From the NCBI GenBank assembly GCA_002715965.1, contig PBAL01000041.1, positions 1-37,437 of the forward strand: a DNA stretch of 37,437 nucleotides, in the 5' to 3' direction. The notes under the pieces are model-generated. The model made no database searches. It had not been told where the DNA came from and saw only the letters and a list, made by a program, of their open reading frames with translations. Positions 16,832 to 24,667 of this stretch are shown here, one piece after another (the stretch's first letter is position 1; every line of letters begins with the position of its first letter). Source of the stretch: Verrucomicrobiales bacterium (GTDB lineage: Bacteria > Verrucomicrobiota > Verrucomicrobiia > Limisphaerales > JAYPXF01). Position numbers and translations under genes: made by a program.

Positions 16832-17368
16832 ATGAAGTTCTCACCGACTTCAGTCGAAGGCGTGGTGCTCGTGGAGCAGGAGCGGCATTCAGACGATCGC
16901 GGCTTCTTTGCCCGCACCTGGTGTCGTGAAGAATTCGAAAAGGCCGGACTCAATCCGCTACTCGATCAGACCAGCGTCTCCTTCAATCAACGTCGCGGAA
17001 CGCTTCGCGGCATGCATTGGCAGGCCAAGCCTCATGGCGAGACCAAACTCGTGCGCTGCACCCAAGGCGCGATTTACGACGTTGCGCTGGACTTGCGGGA
17101 AGGTTCACCCACTCATGGCAAGTGGTTCGCCACCGAGTTGAGCGCGGAAAACGGCAAGGCACTCTACATCCCCGACGGAATTGCGCACGGTTTCCAGACA
17201 ATTCAGGAGAGGAGCGAGGTCTATTACATGATGGCTGGCACTTACCACCCTGATTCTGCACGTGGCGCACGCTGGAACGACCCGCAATTCGGCATCGAAT
17301 GGCCGTTGGCTGAAATTGCCCACATGTCGGAGCGGGATGCGGACTACGCGGATTGGAAAGCGGGGTGA
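16832..17368 (+). CDS. NDP-4-keto-6-deoxysugar 3,5-epimerase (RmlC family)
   Basis: Encodes 178 residues, starting one base after the methyltransferase stop. RmlC cupin motifs are intact: 'DDRGFFARTWCREEF', 'TLRGMHWQ' with catalytic His62, 'KLVRCTQGAIYDVALDLR', 'YIPDGIAHGFQTI' and the C-terminal 'DPQFGIEWP'. The family is named for dTDP-4-keto-rhamnose synthesis (rfbC), but the dTDP-glucose genes rmlA, rmlB and rmlD are absent, so here it more likely epimerises the CDP-linked methylated ketosugar at C-5 and/or C-3. No 4-ketoreductase follows, so the final step is encoded elsewhere or the ketone is handed to the DegT aminotransferase downstream. Confidence 0.92.
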   Translation: MKFSPTSVEGVVLVEQERHSDDRGFFARTWCREEFEKAGLNPLLDQTSVSFNQRRGTLRGMHWQAKPHGETKLVRCTQGAIYDVALDLREGSPTHGKWFATELSAENGKALYIPDGIAHGFQTIQERSEVYYMMAGTYHPDSARGARWNDPQFGIEWPLAEIAHMSERDADYADWKAG

Positions 17369-17380
17369 GAGTTTGTTTGG

Positions 17381-17511
17381 AAGCTTCAATGCTCAAACTC
17401 CAAGCTCCAATCCGATCGCTTCCTGCATAATTCAACCACCTTGGATCGGCTGTGCTCCAATTGGATATTGAATGTTGAAGCGTATTTGCAACTTGAGGCT
17501 TGGAGTTTAGC
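17381..17511. repeat. intergenic low-complexity inverted repeat
   Basis: The gap between the epimerase and DegT genes is built from recurring words. AAACTCCAAGC (17395-17405) is the perfect complement of GCTTGGAGTTT (17498-17508), and GCTTCAAT (17383-17390) is near-complementary to ATTGAATGTTGAAGC (17468-17482). It could form an imperfect cruciform or a long hairpin in the RNA downstream of the epimerase gene. No coding frame is visible. Similar word use recurs at 28613-28700. Confidence 0.55.
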
Positions 17512-17567
17512 GAAACGAGCAAGGCGTGAAATCGGTACAGTTACTCCAACCTACCCTGCCCACTGGA

Positions 17568-17596
17568 TTGTCAGCGTTTTACAATTCCCCTAGGCT
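17568..17596 (+). promoter_or_regulatory. candidate promoter of the aminotransferase operon
   Basis: TTGTCA (17568-17573), a 17-bp spacer and TAGGCT (17591-17596). The -35 matches five of six consensus bases; the -10 keeps T, A and the last T. A start near 17603 would leave a leader of only about 9 bases before ATG 17612. Confidence 0.5.
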
Positions 17597-17611
17597 TCGG
17601 CCTCTCGATTG

Positions 17612-18742
17612 ATGGATAACATACCGGTATTCAAACCGCTCCTGTTGGAAGACGAGTTCAAGGCGTCCAACGAAGCCCTTGAAAACGGCTGGCTTGGAAT
17701 GGGCAGCTATGTCGGGGACTTTGAGTCCGCGATGCAGGAATTCCTCGGCGCTGAGGATCGGCATTGCGTCGCACTCAGCACCGGACACGCGGCTCTGCAT
17801 CTGGGTTTCCTCCTCTCTGGTGCCGGTCCCGGAGACGAGATCATCACCCCATCCTTCAACAACATTGCCGATTTTCAGGCCATCATTGCCACCCGGGCCA
17901 AGCCGGTTTTCTGCGACATCGACGAAAAAACACTTTGCATCGATCTGAACAAGGCGAAGGAACTGATTGGCCCAAAGACCAAGGCGATCGTGGGAATGGA
18001 CTACGACTGCCTGCTTTGCGATCACGATGGACTGAACACACTTGCGGAAGAACACGGCATCCGGGTCATGCACGACGCGGCGCATTCCTTCGGTTCGACC
18101 TATCAGGGGAAGAAGGTTGGCTCTTTTTCCGACCTTTGCATGTTCAGCTTTGACCCGGTGAAAACCATCACCTGCATCGATGGCGGCCTGCTGGTGGTTC
18201 GCAGCGAGGAAGAACGCCGGCGATTGCACGAGATGCGTTTGATCGGTATGGGACAACCGCCGGAAGTCATGTACCAAAACAAGCGTGCGTGGACCTATGG
18301 TGTGCGCTCAATTGGCTTCCGCTATCACATGGCGAATCTTCATGCCGCGATTGGTCTCGCGCAGCTGAAAAAGATGGACGACATCTCGCGAACACGTCGT
18401 GAAACCTGCATTCGCTACAACAAGGCCTTCGCGGAATTCGAGGAGATCATCACTCCGCAGACCGATTTCGCGGATGTGACTCCGTTTCTTTACTACGTTC
18501 GCGTTCCCGCGGACAAACGCGATGACTTCCGTGCAGAGCTCTCCGACAGGGGAATCGACACCGGAATTCACTGGCAACCCGGACACTCTTTCGAACTCTT
18601 CCAGGACTGCCGGCGTGGCGATCTCTCCGTCACCGACAAGATCGTGGACGAAATTGTTTCGCTGCCGCTCCACTCGATGATGACCGACGAAACCCAGCAA
18701 CGTGTGATCGAAGCGGTGGTTGGATTCTTCAAGTGCGAATGA
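17612..18742 (+). CDS. DegT/DnrJ/EryC1/StrS-family sugar aminotransferase
   Basis: Encodes 376 residues from ATG 17612; a TTG three bases upstream is unlikely. The PLP-dependent fold type I features are visible: 'ALSTGHAALHLGFLLSGAGPGDE' substrate and cofactor loop, 'IRVMHDAAHSFGSTYQGKKVG' (Asp that contacts the pyridine nitrogen), and 'FSFDPVKTITCIDGG' with Lys184 as the PLP-binding Lys. Asp in place of the commoner His/Tyr before 'PxK' is slightly unusual. These enzymes aminate keto-sugars (C-3 or C-4) using glutamate. The overlapping acyltransferase gene downstream suggests the amino sugar is then N-acylated. Whether the substrate is the CDP-sugar from the upstream operon is inference. Confidence 0.92.
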   Translation: MDNIPVFKPLLLEDEFKASNEALENGWLGMGSYVGDFESAMQEFLGAEDRHCVALSTGHAALHLGFLLSGAGPGDEIITPSFNNIADFQAIIATRAKPVFCDIDEKTLCIDLNKAKELIGPKTKAIVGMDYDCLLCDHDGLNTLAEEHGIRVMHDAAHSFGSTYQGKKVGSFSDLCMFSFDPVKTITCIDGGLLVVRSEEERRRLHEMRLIGMGQPPEVMYQNKRAWTYGVRSIGFRYHMANLHAAIGLAQLKKMDDISRTRRETCIRYNKAFAEFEEIITPQTDFADVTPFLYYVRVPADKRDDFRAELSDRGIDTGIHWQPGHSFELFQDCRRGDLSVTDKIVDEIVSLPLHSMMTDETQQRVIEAVVGFFKCE

Positions 18743-19392
18743 CGGCGGACTTCCTCCAAGGATTAAAGCAGTCCGCCGGCGGGTCCGGTCCGCAATTGCG
18801 ACTGCCGGTTGGAACGCCTCCGCGCGCGTTTCTTCGACCGATCGCTGTTTCTTCGGATCGCATGCGCGATGCCGACGTCGCTCAATTGACCGAGTGGCGC
18901 AATAGATTCGTGGACGCATTCCTGACGCGCTTTGTGAACACCGACGATCGCACACGTAAATGGCTTTCCGAATACGTCGCCAATGACGATACACGTGTTT
19001 TGTTCATGGTCGATCTGCCGGATGGCACGACCATCGGTTACATGGGCCTGGCCTATATCGACTGGAACGCCAAGCGTGGTGAAGCGGATGCAATCGTACG
19101 CGGCAACGATGCCCCGAAGGGGCTGATGACGGATTGCATGAAGACGTTGATTGGTTGGGGACTCAACCAGCTGGGTCTCGAATCCATCGGCGTGCGCGTG
19201 CTTTCATCAAACCCGGCGCTTGAGTTTTATCGCAAATTCGGTTTCGTGGAGCAGCAACGCGTTCCACTTCGCAAAACCGATCGCAACGGCGATGAAGTCT
19301 GGGTTGAGGACGCAGACGCTGCGAATGAACCCGAACTCGTTCACATGAATCTGCGCGACGATGTCGTCGCCGAGCTGAAGAAATTGACATGA
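18739..19392 (+). CDS. GNAT-family N-acyltransferase
   Basis: Encodes 217 residues; ATG overlaps the aminotransferase stop (ATGA, 18739-18742). The first 30 residues are a Gly/Pro-rich extension. The GNAT core of the RimJ/RimL type follows: 'RMRDADVAQLTEWRN', 'FMVDLPDGTTIGYMGLAYIDW', 'GEADAIVRGND', the acyl-CoA region 'APKGLMTDCMKTLIGWGLNQLG', and 'LESIGVRVLSSNPALEFYRKFGF'. The usual R/Q-x-x-G-x-G/A loop is weak. Coupling to a sugar aminotransferase suggests N-acetylation or N-formylation-like acylation of the new amino group, as in pseudaminic acid or perosamine pathways. It overlaps the next gene by four bases. Confidence 0.88.
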   Translation: MTADFLQGLKQSAGGSGPQLRLPVGTPPRAFLRPIAVSSDRMRDADVAQLTEWRNRFVDAFLTRFVNTDDRTRKWLSEYVANDDTRVLFMVDLPDGTTIGYMGLAYIDWNAKRGEADAIVRGNDAPKGLMTDCMKTLIGWGLNQLGLESIGVRVLSSNPALEFYRKFGFVEQQRVPLRKTDRNGDEVWVEDADAANEPELVHMNLRDDVVAELKKLT

Positions 19393-20153
19393 TCCAAATC
19401 GATACCGAGAAAGCCCTGATTCACGTCGATGAAGGCGATGGACAAAAGACCATCGAACTGGGTTCGCCCGAGGGATTCGAACTGCTCTCCAAGATCTGGC
19501 TGCGTTCGGGTTGGGAGACCAAGCACGTCTACAGTTTTACGTGGCTGGATCGACCGATGATCCAGCTTCCTGAGGACATGATTCGTCTCCAGGAAGTCAT
19601 CCACAACCAGAAACCCGACGTCATCATCGAGACCGGGATCGCGCATGGTGGGGGCATGGTGTTCTACGCCGGCCTCTGCAAGATCCTGGACAAGGGCCGC
19701 GTCATCGGCGTGGACATTGAGATCCGCCCGCACAACCGCAAGGCGATTGAGGAACATCCCTTGTTCCCCTACATGACCCTCATCGAAGGAAGCTCCGTCG
19801 CGCCAGAGATTGTCGGTGAGGTGAAGTCCCACATCAAGGAAGGCGAAAAGGTGATGGTGATCCTCGACTCCAACCACACCCGGCAACACGTCCTCGATGA
19901 ATTGCGCGCCTACGGTCCGCTGACCAGCGTCGGATCATATATCGTGGCGACCGACGGCATCATGAAAGATCTCGTGGGTGCGCCGCGCGCAAGTGAAGAC
20001 TGGGCGGAAAACAACCCCTGTCAGGCAGCGCACGACTTCGTGGGTGAGAACGAGGGTTTTGCGATTGAAGAACCGGAGTGGGTGTTCAATGAGGGCACCT
20101 GCCGGGAACGGATTACCTACTGGCCAGACGCATACGTGAAGCGGCTGCGTTAA
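19389..20153 (+). CDS. CmcI-family protein (cephalosporin hydroxylase / sugar O-methyltransferase type)
   Basis: Encodes 254 residues; its ATG overlaps the GNAT stop (ATGA). The Rossmann-like SAM-binding region 'DVIIETGIAHGGGMVFYAGL' (about residues 77-96), followed by 'GRVIGVDIEIRPHNR', 'MTLIEGSSVAPEIV' and 'KVMVILDSNHTRQHVLDELRAY', is characteristic of the CmcI family. Members include cephalosporin C-7 hydroxylation/methylation enzymes and rhamnosyl O-methyltransferases of cell-wall glycolipids. In this sugar cluster an O-methyltransferase role on the surface glycan is much more likely than an antibiotic role; this is inference from context. No signal peptide; cytoplasmic. Confidence 0.88.
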   Translation: MIQIDTEKALIHVDEGDGQKTIELGSPEGFELLSKIWLRSGWETKHVYSFTWLDRPMIQLPEDMIRLQEVIHNQKPDVIIETGIAHGGGMVFYAGLCKILDKGRVIGVDIEIRPHNRKAIEEHPLFPYMTLIEGSSVAPEIVGEVKSHIKEGEKVMVILDSNHTRQHVLDELRAYGPLTSVGSYIVATDGIMKDLVGAPRASEDWAENNPCQAAHDFVGENEGFAIEEPEWVFNEGTCRERITYWPDAYVKRLR

Positions 20154-20182
20154 TTGCTCCAACCGCTTAGCATTGGCGGCTC

Positions 20183-21124
20183 ATGATCACCACCGTCATT
20201 CCGGTCTACAACGGCGAGCGTTATCTCCCTGAAACGATCGAATCGATTCTCGCGCAGACCCGCCAACCAGACCGCGTGATCATCCTCGACAATTGTTCCA
20301 CCGATGGAACGCGCGATGTGTTCGAGAAATACGAGCGTCCGGGATTTGAATGGCACCAGAATGAAACGAACCTCGGCCAGATCGGCAATCTCAACAAAGC
20401 CCACGACTACGCATCCGAAACGGATTACCTCCATGTCTTGACCGACGATGATCCCGTTACGCCGGACTTCATGGAAAAAATGATCGGTGTCCTGAAAGAT
20501 GCCCCCCCCCCATCCATGGCCTACAGTTCGTTCGTCGTAGTGGATGGTGAGGGCAAGGAACGTGGTGAAGAAGCCGACTTCAAGTGCTTCTTCCCGATCG
20601 AACCCGGCAAGGAGGGTTACGAGATTTCGAAGAACACTTTCCTCGCCAACCAATCGGAACTGCACACCGTTCTCGTTCCAGCCGTCGTCTACAAGACCGG
20701 TCGACGTCCCTGCCGCGCGCGGTTTCGACCTGACCTTGTTCAAATCGGCGACTGTGCGTTCTACGCCGACATGGGAAATGACTGCCAGAAGATCTTCGAG
20801 ATTCCCGAGGTGCTGTGTCGCTATCGCCGGCATGAACAAAGCGTGACCAGCGAAAACCAGTTCAACATCGAGCACTGGGCACTCGCGGAACTTCGCGTGA
20901 TGATGCAGGTCGCCTCGTATATCAATGAAGGCGCGTTGCCAAGATGGTTGCGCAGACACCGGCTCCTCTGCTACTTCGCGGCGCGTTCAATTGTGAAGGT
21001 CCGATCAATGAAAAGCGTTGATGAATCCCACGCTGCGGAAATCAGCCGACTTACCAGAGCCGAAGTCAGCTGGCTTCACTGGGCGCTCGGAAAGCTGGCG
21101 GTGATCGCCCGAGACGGGCTTTGA
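20183..21124 (+). CDS. family 2 glycosyltransferase with internal poly-C tract
   Basis: Encodes 313 residues. GT-A fold motifs of family 2 are clear: 'TTVIPVYNGERYLPETIESI', 'VIILDNCSTDGTRDVF', 'NLGQIGNLNKAH' and the DxD-type 'LTDDDPVTPDF' (residues 88-90). It should transfer a nucleotide-activated sugar to a growing surface glycan at the inner face of the membrane; no membrane segment is visible. Codons 106-110 contain ten consecutive C (20502-20511, read as Ala-Pro-Pro-Pro). Gain or loss of one C would truncate the protein after about 110 residues. A TAGCAT box lies nine bases before the ATG, so a near-leaderless promoter is possible, but no good -35 is seen. Confidence 0.93.
   Translation: MITTVIPVYNGERYLPETIESILAQTRQPDRVIILDNCSTDGTRDVFEKYERPGFEWHQNETNLGQIGNLNKAHDYASETDYLHVLTDDDPVTPDFMEKMIGVLKDAPPPSMAYSSFVVVDGEGKERGEEADFKCFFPIEPGKEGYEISKNTFLANQSELHTVLVPAVVYKTGRRPCRARFRPDLVQIGDCAFYADMGNDCQKIFEIPEVLCRYRRHEQSVTSENQFNIEHWALAELRVMMQVASYINEGALPRWLRRHRLLCYFAARSIVKVRSMKSVDESHAAEISRLTRAEVSWLHWALGKLAVIARDGL
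20502..20511. repeat. homopolymer tract of ten C inside the glycosyltransferase gene
   Basis: Ten consecutive C at codons 106-110 of the family 2 glycosyltransferase gene. Long G/C homopolymers in surface-glycan genes are classic slipped-strand (phase-variation) sites. In the sequence given, the frame is intact. Confidence 0.9.
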
Positions 21125-21249
21125 ACAACGACTTGTGGGGTGTGAGTCGCTCCCCCAATTGCCTTGGCGAGCAGTCTGGCTTGCTCAATACAAGCAGAAG
21201 AGGATTCCTGATGAACAGGAGATCGCCCGCCACTCACATCGACGCACGA
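21125..21249. other. convergent gap
   Basis: 125 bases between the convergent glycosyltransferase and DUF4432 genes. No clear terminator hairpin with T-run on either strand was seen. Confidence 0.4.
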
Positions 21250-22329
21250 CTACTGCACAAGTTCCCCGTCGTGTTTCATCAGTTCGCGGATTGCGCTTCC
21301 GGTGCGAATACGAACAGTCAGCTGGTATTCGCGACTCTTGCCGGCCGAGAGCGAGGCATCGGGCATCTTTGACTTGTCGTGGGGTTTTCCGAGGAGCGAT
21401 CCGTAGAATGGCTCGAGCGCAGCCGCGTAGCAGCCGCGATCGTAGTGTTGCCAGTTGGCCATGCGCATCAGATTGGCGGACGGGTATTCCAACTCGAGTC
21501 CCAGCTTCAGTTTCTGGTTTACGAGGCCAACGTGGCAGAGCCCTTTGCGGTCCTTGCGGACGTCTACAACGAGTCCGCGCTCGCCCGCGCCGGAGTGTTC
21601 TGGCAATGGAGCAGAAACACGCTTCAGGGCATTCATCTGCTTTTGCGCAATGGGCACGAGAAGTGACCCATCTTTGGCAGGCAGTTCCCAATACTGTGAC
21701 TTCCCGCGATAGACGAAGTGCGAATCGTCGTCGAGCAAGGGATAGCCGAGATTCACATGATAGAGCCATTGATGTGGCGCCTTGGCGTTGCCCACATTCG
21801 TCACGCGATCGGTGATATGGATTTCCGCCTCGCCGAGTCGCGATCGAATTTCACGGCGGACCTCATAGTTTGGTCCGAACATCCGGGTGTCCTGGGCGAT
21901 TAATCGCAGTATCATCTCCTTTCGGCCACGACGCGGATCCGGTTGCTCGATCGATTCAATCTCCGCGGGAGTGTTCGAATAGCGTCCATGCAAGCCGCTC
22001 GTGCCACCGGTCTGCGGGCGGGGGCCTCCGATGGTTTCCGGCCCACAGGTGGTCACCAGGCCGCCAGGCCACGAACGCAACCATTCGAATTCTGAATTAT
22101 ACGCCGGACTGGGCGGCTTGATTCCATTGGGCGTGAGGTAGGCGAGGTTGTGTTCGTTGAATCTCGCATCGACGATGTCTCCGCCCCGATCCAAGGCGAC
22201 CAGGAACCGCAAGCCGGATCCCGTTTCGACCCAAGCCGCTCGAACACCGTTTTCCAATGAACCCACCCGGATTCCACCCATCTGATGCGCGTTTTCGAAT
22301 TTTGCGAACTGGTTTCGCGAAGTGCTCAT
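21250..22329 (-). CDS. DUF4432 protein, aldose-1-epimerase-like
   Basis: Encodes 359 residues. The galactose-mutarotase-like fold of DUF4432 is indicated by 'FLVALDRGGDIVDARFNEHNLAYLTP', 'WPGGLVTTCGPETIGGPRP', the conserved 'LHGRYSNTPAEI', 'ITDRVTNVGNAKAPHQWLYHVN' and 'NLGYPLLDDDSHFVYRG'. The His residues in 'LHGR' and 'YHVN' and the acidic residue in 'CYAAALEPF' fit the mutarotase active-site pattern. No signal peptide, so likely cytoplasmic. The sugar substrate is unknown; relatives are encoded in sugar catabolism loci. It is divergent from acs, and its promoter shares the 328-base region that also holds the acs leader. Confidence 0.88.
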   Translation of the reverse strand: MSTSRNQFAKFENAHQMGGIRVGSLENGVRAAWVETGSGLRFLVALDRGGDIVDARFNEHNLAYLTPNGIKPPSPAYNSEFEWLRSWPGGLVTTCGPETIGGPRPQTGGTSGLHGRYSNTPAEIESIEQPDPRRGRKEMILRLIAQDTRMFGPNYEVRREIRSRLGEAEIHITDRVTNVGNAKAPHQWLYHVNLGYPLLDDDSHFVYRGKSQYWELPAKDGSLLVPIAQKQMNALKRVSAPLPEHSGAGERGLVVDVRKDRKGLCHVGLVNQKLKLGLELEYPSANLMRMANWQHYDRGCYAAALEPFYGSLLGKPHDKSKMPDASLSAGKSREYQLTVRIRTGSAIRELMKHDGELVQ

Positions 22330-22439
22330 GGGAGAATCCTAGCCGACATCGTCACTGGCAGTCCAACGTGGAACGGTTAGGCGAATTGATGCCATGTCGT
22401 CCACGTTCGTTCATCGGGAAAAATATTAATCCTGCAGTG

Positions 22440-22467
22440 TTGACAGCATACGCCGGGGGGCTACCTT
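22440..22467 (+). promoter_or_regulatory. candidate acs promoter
   Basis: TTGACA (22440-22445, perfect consensus), a 16-bp spacer and TACCTT (22462-22467). The -10 matches T, A and the last T, like the other candidate promoters in this window. Transcription would start near 22474, just before the structured element, giving a leader of about 184 bases. Confidence 0.55.
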
Positions 22468-22473
22468 GCGCCC

Positions 22474-22590
22474 GGCAGAAAGGAACCCCGGATTTTGATC
22501 CGGGTGGCAGCACGTTTCTTCAGAGGGGTTCCCCACCCCCACCTCCTTGGCGTCTGCTACCCGGATCATCTTTTTTGTACCGGGTGCTTT
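22474..22590 (+). promoter_or_regulatory. putative riboswitch/attenuator in the acs leader
   Basis: Fold A is an H-type pseudoknot. Stem 1 pairs GGAACCCC (22482-22489) with GGGGTTCC (22525-22532); hairpin GGAT-TTTG-ATCC (22490-22501) fills the first loop exactly; stem 2 pairs GGGTGG (22502-22507) with CCACCC (22533-22538), directly abutting stem 1. Fold B pairs 22496-22510 with 22554-22568 (15 pairs, one G-T) and can add ACG (22512-22514) with CGT (22551-22553) beyond one bulged base. It is followed by TC and six T (22571-22576), as in an intrinsic terminator. A third hairpin, ACCCGG (22559-22564) with CCGGGT (22580-22585) followed by T-rich sequence, competes with B. Folds A and B share 22496-22507 and cannot coexist. 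All pairings were read from the sequence; function, ligand and any link to acs expression are inferred. It matches no RNA class I can recall. Confidence 0.55.
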
Positions 22591-22657
22591 TCATTTTCCT
22601 TGGCGATTTCAAGGTGGCTTCTAACAATCGCGCGAGTTTTTAACTATTTGATCCATC

Positions 22658-24601
22658 ATGAGCGATTCATCTGTCCACAACCCACCCGCTTCATTGTCCG
22701 AAAACGCATATGTGAAATCCCTCGATGACTACCGTGCGTTATACCAGCGCTCGATCGACGACCCGGATGGTTTTTGGACCGAGCAGGCCGACCGCCTCAA
22801 GTGGATCAAAAAGTGGGACAAGCTTCAGGAATGGGATTACAACACGGTCGACATCAAGTGGTTCCTCGGGAGCAAGATCAACGCGAGCTACAACTGCGTG
22901 GATCGCCACGTGGATGATGGCAACGGCGACAAGGTGGCGATCCTTTGGGAGGGCAATGACCCGGGTGAAAGCCGGGAAATAACTTACGCCGAGCTGCAGG
23001 CGGACGTTCAGAAGGCAGCCAATGCCCTGAAAAACCTCGGCATCGAGAAGGGAGATCGGGTCTGCATCTACATGCAGATGATTCCCGAGCTGGCGGTGGC
23101 CGTTTTGGCCTGCGCTCGGATTGGTGCAATTCATTCGGTGGTGTTTGGTGCGTTCACCGCGGACAGCCTGGTGACCCGTATCAACGATTCCGGCTGCAAG
23201 GCGATCATTACCCAGGACACGGGTGTTCGCGGGACAAAACAGGACATCCCGATGAAGGCGAACGCGGACCAAGCTGTGGAGAACACTCCGACCATTGAAA
23301 AGATCCTCGTGGTCAAGAGGACCGGCACGGAAGTGAACATGGCCGAGGGACGCGATGTCTGGTGGCACGATGCGTGTGATGCGGCCGCCCCGGTCTGTCC
23401 TCCTTCCGAACAAGACGCGGAAGATCCGTTGTTCATCCTCTACACCTCAGGTTCGACCGGCAAACCCAAGGGCGTGATGCACACGACTGCCGGTTATCTT
23501 GTTTATGCCGCGACCACGCATCGATACATCTTCGACTACAAGCCGGGTGACATCTACTGGTGCACGGCGGACGTTGGTTGGGTCACGGGGCACACTTACA
23601 TCATTTACGGACCGCTGGCGAACGGCGCGACAACGATGATGTATGAAGGCGTGCCGAACTATCCCGACTTTGGACGCTTCTGGCAGATTTGCGCCAAGCA
23701 CAAGGTCAATCAGTTCTACACTGCGCCGACTGCCTTGCGAGCCTTGATGAAGGAAGGCGACAAGTGGCCCAACGAACACGACCTCTCCAGCCTGCGCATT
23801 CTTGGCACGGTGGGTGAACCGATCAAGGAACCGGAATGGAACTGGTACAATGAGGTCGTCGGGAAAAAGAAGTGCCCCATTGTGGATACCTGGTGGCAGA
23901 CGGAAACTGGTGGCGTTCTTATCACGCCACTGCCCGGTGCAACTCCCACCAAGCCCGGTTCGGCAACGCTTCCGTTCTTTGGCATCCAACCCGAGATCGT
24001 AGACGAGAAAGGCACACCGCTCGAAGGGAACGATGTGCGGGGCGCGCTCTGCATCAAGGCCAGTTGGCCGGGGCAGATGCGGACCGTTTACGGCGATCAT
24101 CAACGCTTCATTGACACCTACTTCAGCGCCTTCAAAGGCAGATACTTCACCGGCGACGGTTGCTGGCGTGATCCCGACGGGTATTACTGGATCACCGGTC
24201 GCGTGGACGACGTTATCATCGTTTCCGGACACAACATCGGTACGGCAGAGATCGAGGGTGCGATTGGCGGGCATCCTTCCGTCGCGGAAGCTGCTGTGGT
24301 TGGTTACCCGCACGACATCAAGGGCAACGCGATTTATGCCTACGTGACCCTGCGCACGGGCGAAGAACCTTCGGAGGAAAAGAAAAAGGAAATCGTGCTG
24401 CAGGTTCGCCAGGCAATCGGTCCCCATGCCACACCGGAGAAGATTCAATTCAACGAAGGACTTCCGAAAACTCGCTCGGGCAAGATCATGCGTCGCATCC
24501 TGCGCAAGATCGCCGAGGGCGATGTCAGCAATCTTGGAGATACTTCGACCCTTGCCGATCCATCGGTCGTGGATTCACTGGTATCGGGTCGGGTCGAATA
24601 G
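22658..24601 (+). CDS. acs: acetate-CoA ligase (acetyl-CoA synthetase)
   Basis: Encodes 647 residues, the standard length. AMP-forming ligase motifs are intact: '[20 protein letters not shown]' (P-loop), '[11 protein letters not shown]', '[22 protein letters not shown]' (hinge Asp/Arg) and '[16 protein letters not shown]' with Lys609, the residue whose acetylation inactivates Acs in other bacteria. The acetyl-binding Trp is within '[11 protein letters not shown]'. It converts acetate, ATP and CoA to acetyl-CoA, allowing acetate assimilation. The N-terminus '[22 protein letters not shown]' is typical, so ATG 22658 is secure, but no Shine-Dalgarno precedes it. Expression may depend on the structured leader immediately upstream. 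It is convergent with the sialidase-like gene. Confidence 0.97.
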   Translation: MSDSSVHNPPASLSENAYVKSLDDYRALYQRSIDDPDGFWTEQADRLKWIKKWDKLQEWDYNTVDIKWFLGSKINASYNCVDRHVDDGNGDKVAILWEGNDPGESREITYAELQADVQKAANALKNLGIEKGDRVCIYMQMIPELAVAVLACARIGAIHSVVFGAFTADSLVTRINDSGCKAIITQDTGVRGTKQDIPMKANADQAVENTPTIEKILVVKRTGTEVNMAEGRDVWWHDACDAAAPVCPPSEQDAEDPLFILYTSGSTGKPKGVMHTTAGYLVYAATTHRYIFDYKPGDIYWCTADVGWVTGHTYIIYGPLANGATTMMYEGVPNYPDFGRFWQICAKHKVNQFYTAPTALRALMKEGDKWPNEHDLSSLRILGTVGEPIKEPEWNWYNEVVGKKKCPIVDTWWQTETGGVLITPLPGATPTKPGSATLPFFGIQPEIVDEKGTPLEGNDVRGALCIKASWPGQMRTVYGDHQRFIDTYFSAFKGRYFTGDGCWRDPDGYYWITGRVDDVIIVSGHNIGTAEIEGAIGGHPSVAEAAVVGYPHDIKGNAIYAYVTLRTGEEPSEEKKKEIVLQVRQAIGPHATPEKIQFNEGLPKTRSGKIMRRILRKIAEGDVSNLGDTSTLADPSVVDSLVSGRVE

Positions 24602-24667
24602 CTGGGTGTGCAGTGCAGCGAGCAAATTCAGGCTTGCGACCGGCTCGCTATTCTCGAACACGCCCGG

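Larger units (their letters stand above)
22330..22657. other. DUF4432-acs divergent region carrying a structured leader
   Basis: The 328-base gap has two parts. 22330-22439 holds no visible gene or strong palindrome and should contain the minus-strand promoter of the DUF4432 gene. 22440-22576 holds a promoter and a highly structured RNA element (separate entries). 22577-22657 is AT-richer and ends at the acs ATG without a recognisable Shine-Dalgarno sequence. Confidence 0.6.

Noticed and set aside
21135..21815. Plus-strand frame after the glycosyltransferase
   Set aside because: It is antisense to the well-supported DUF4432 gene, and its Arg/Ser-rich composition is not protein-like.
22450..22576. 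Signal recognition particle (4.5S) RNA instead of a leader
   Set aside because: The conserved GNRA loop with the symmetric GGAAGGAAGCAGC-type motif is absent.
24617..24649. AGCGAGC/GCTCGCT hairpin between acs and the sialidase-like gene as terminator
   Set aside because: Only seven pairs with a 19-base loop and no T-run on either strand.
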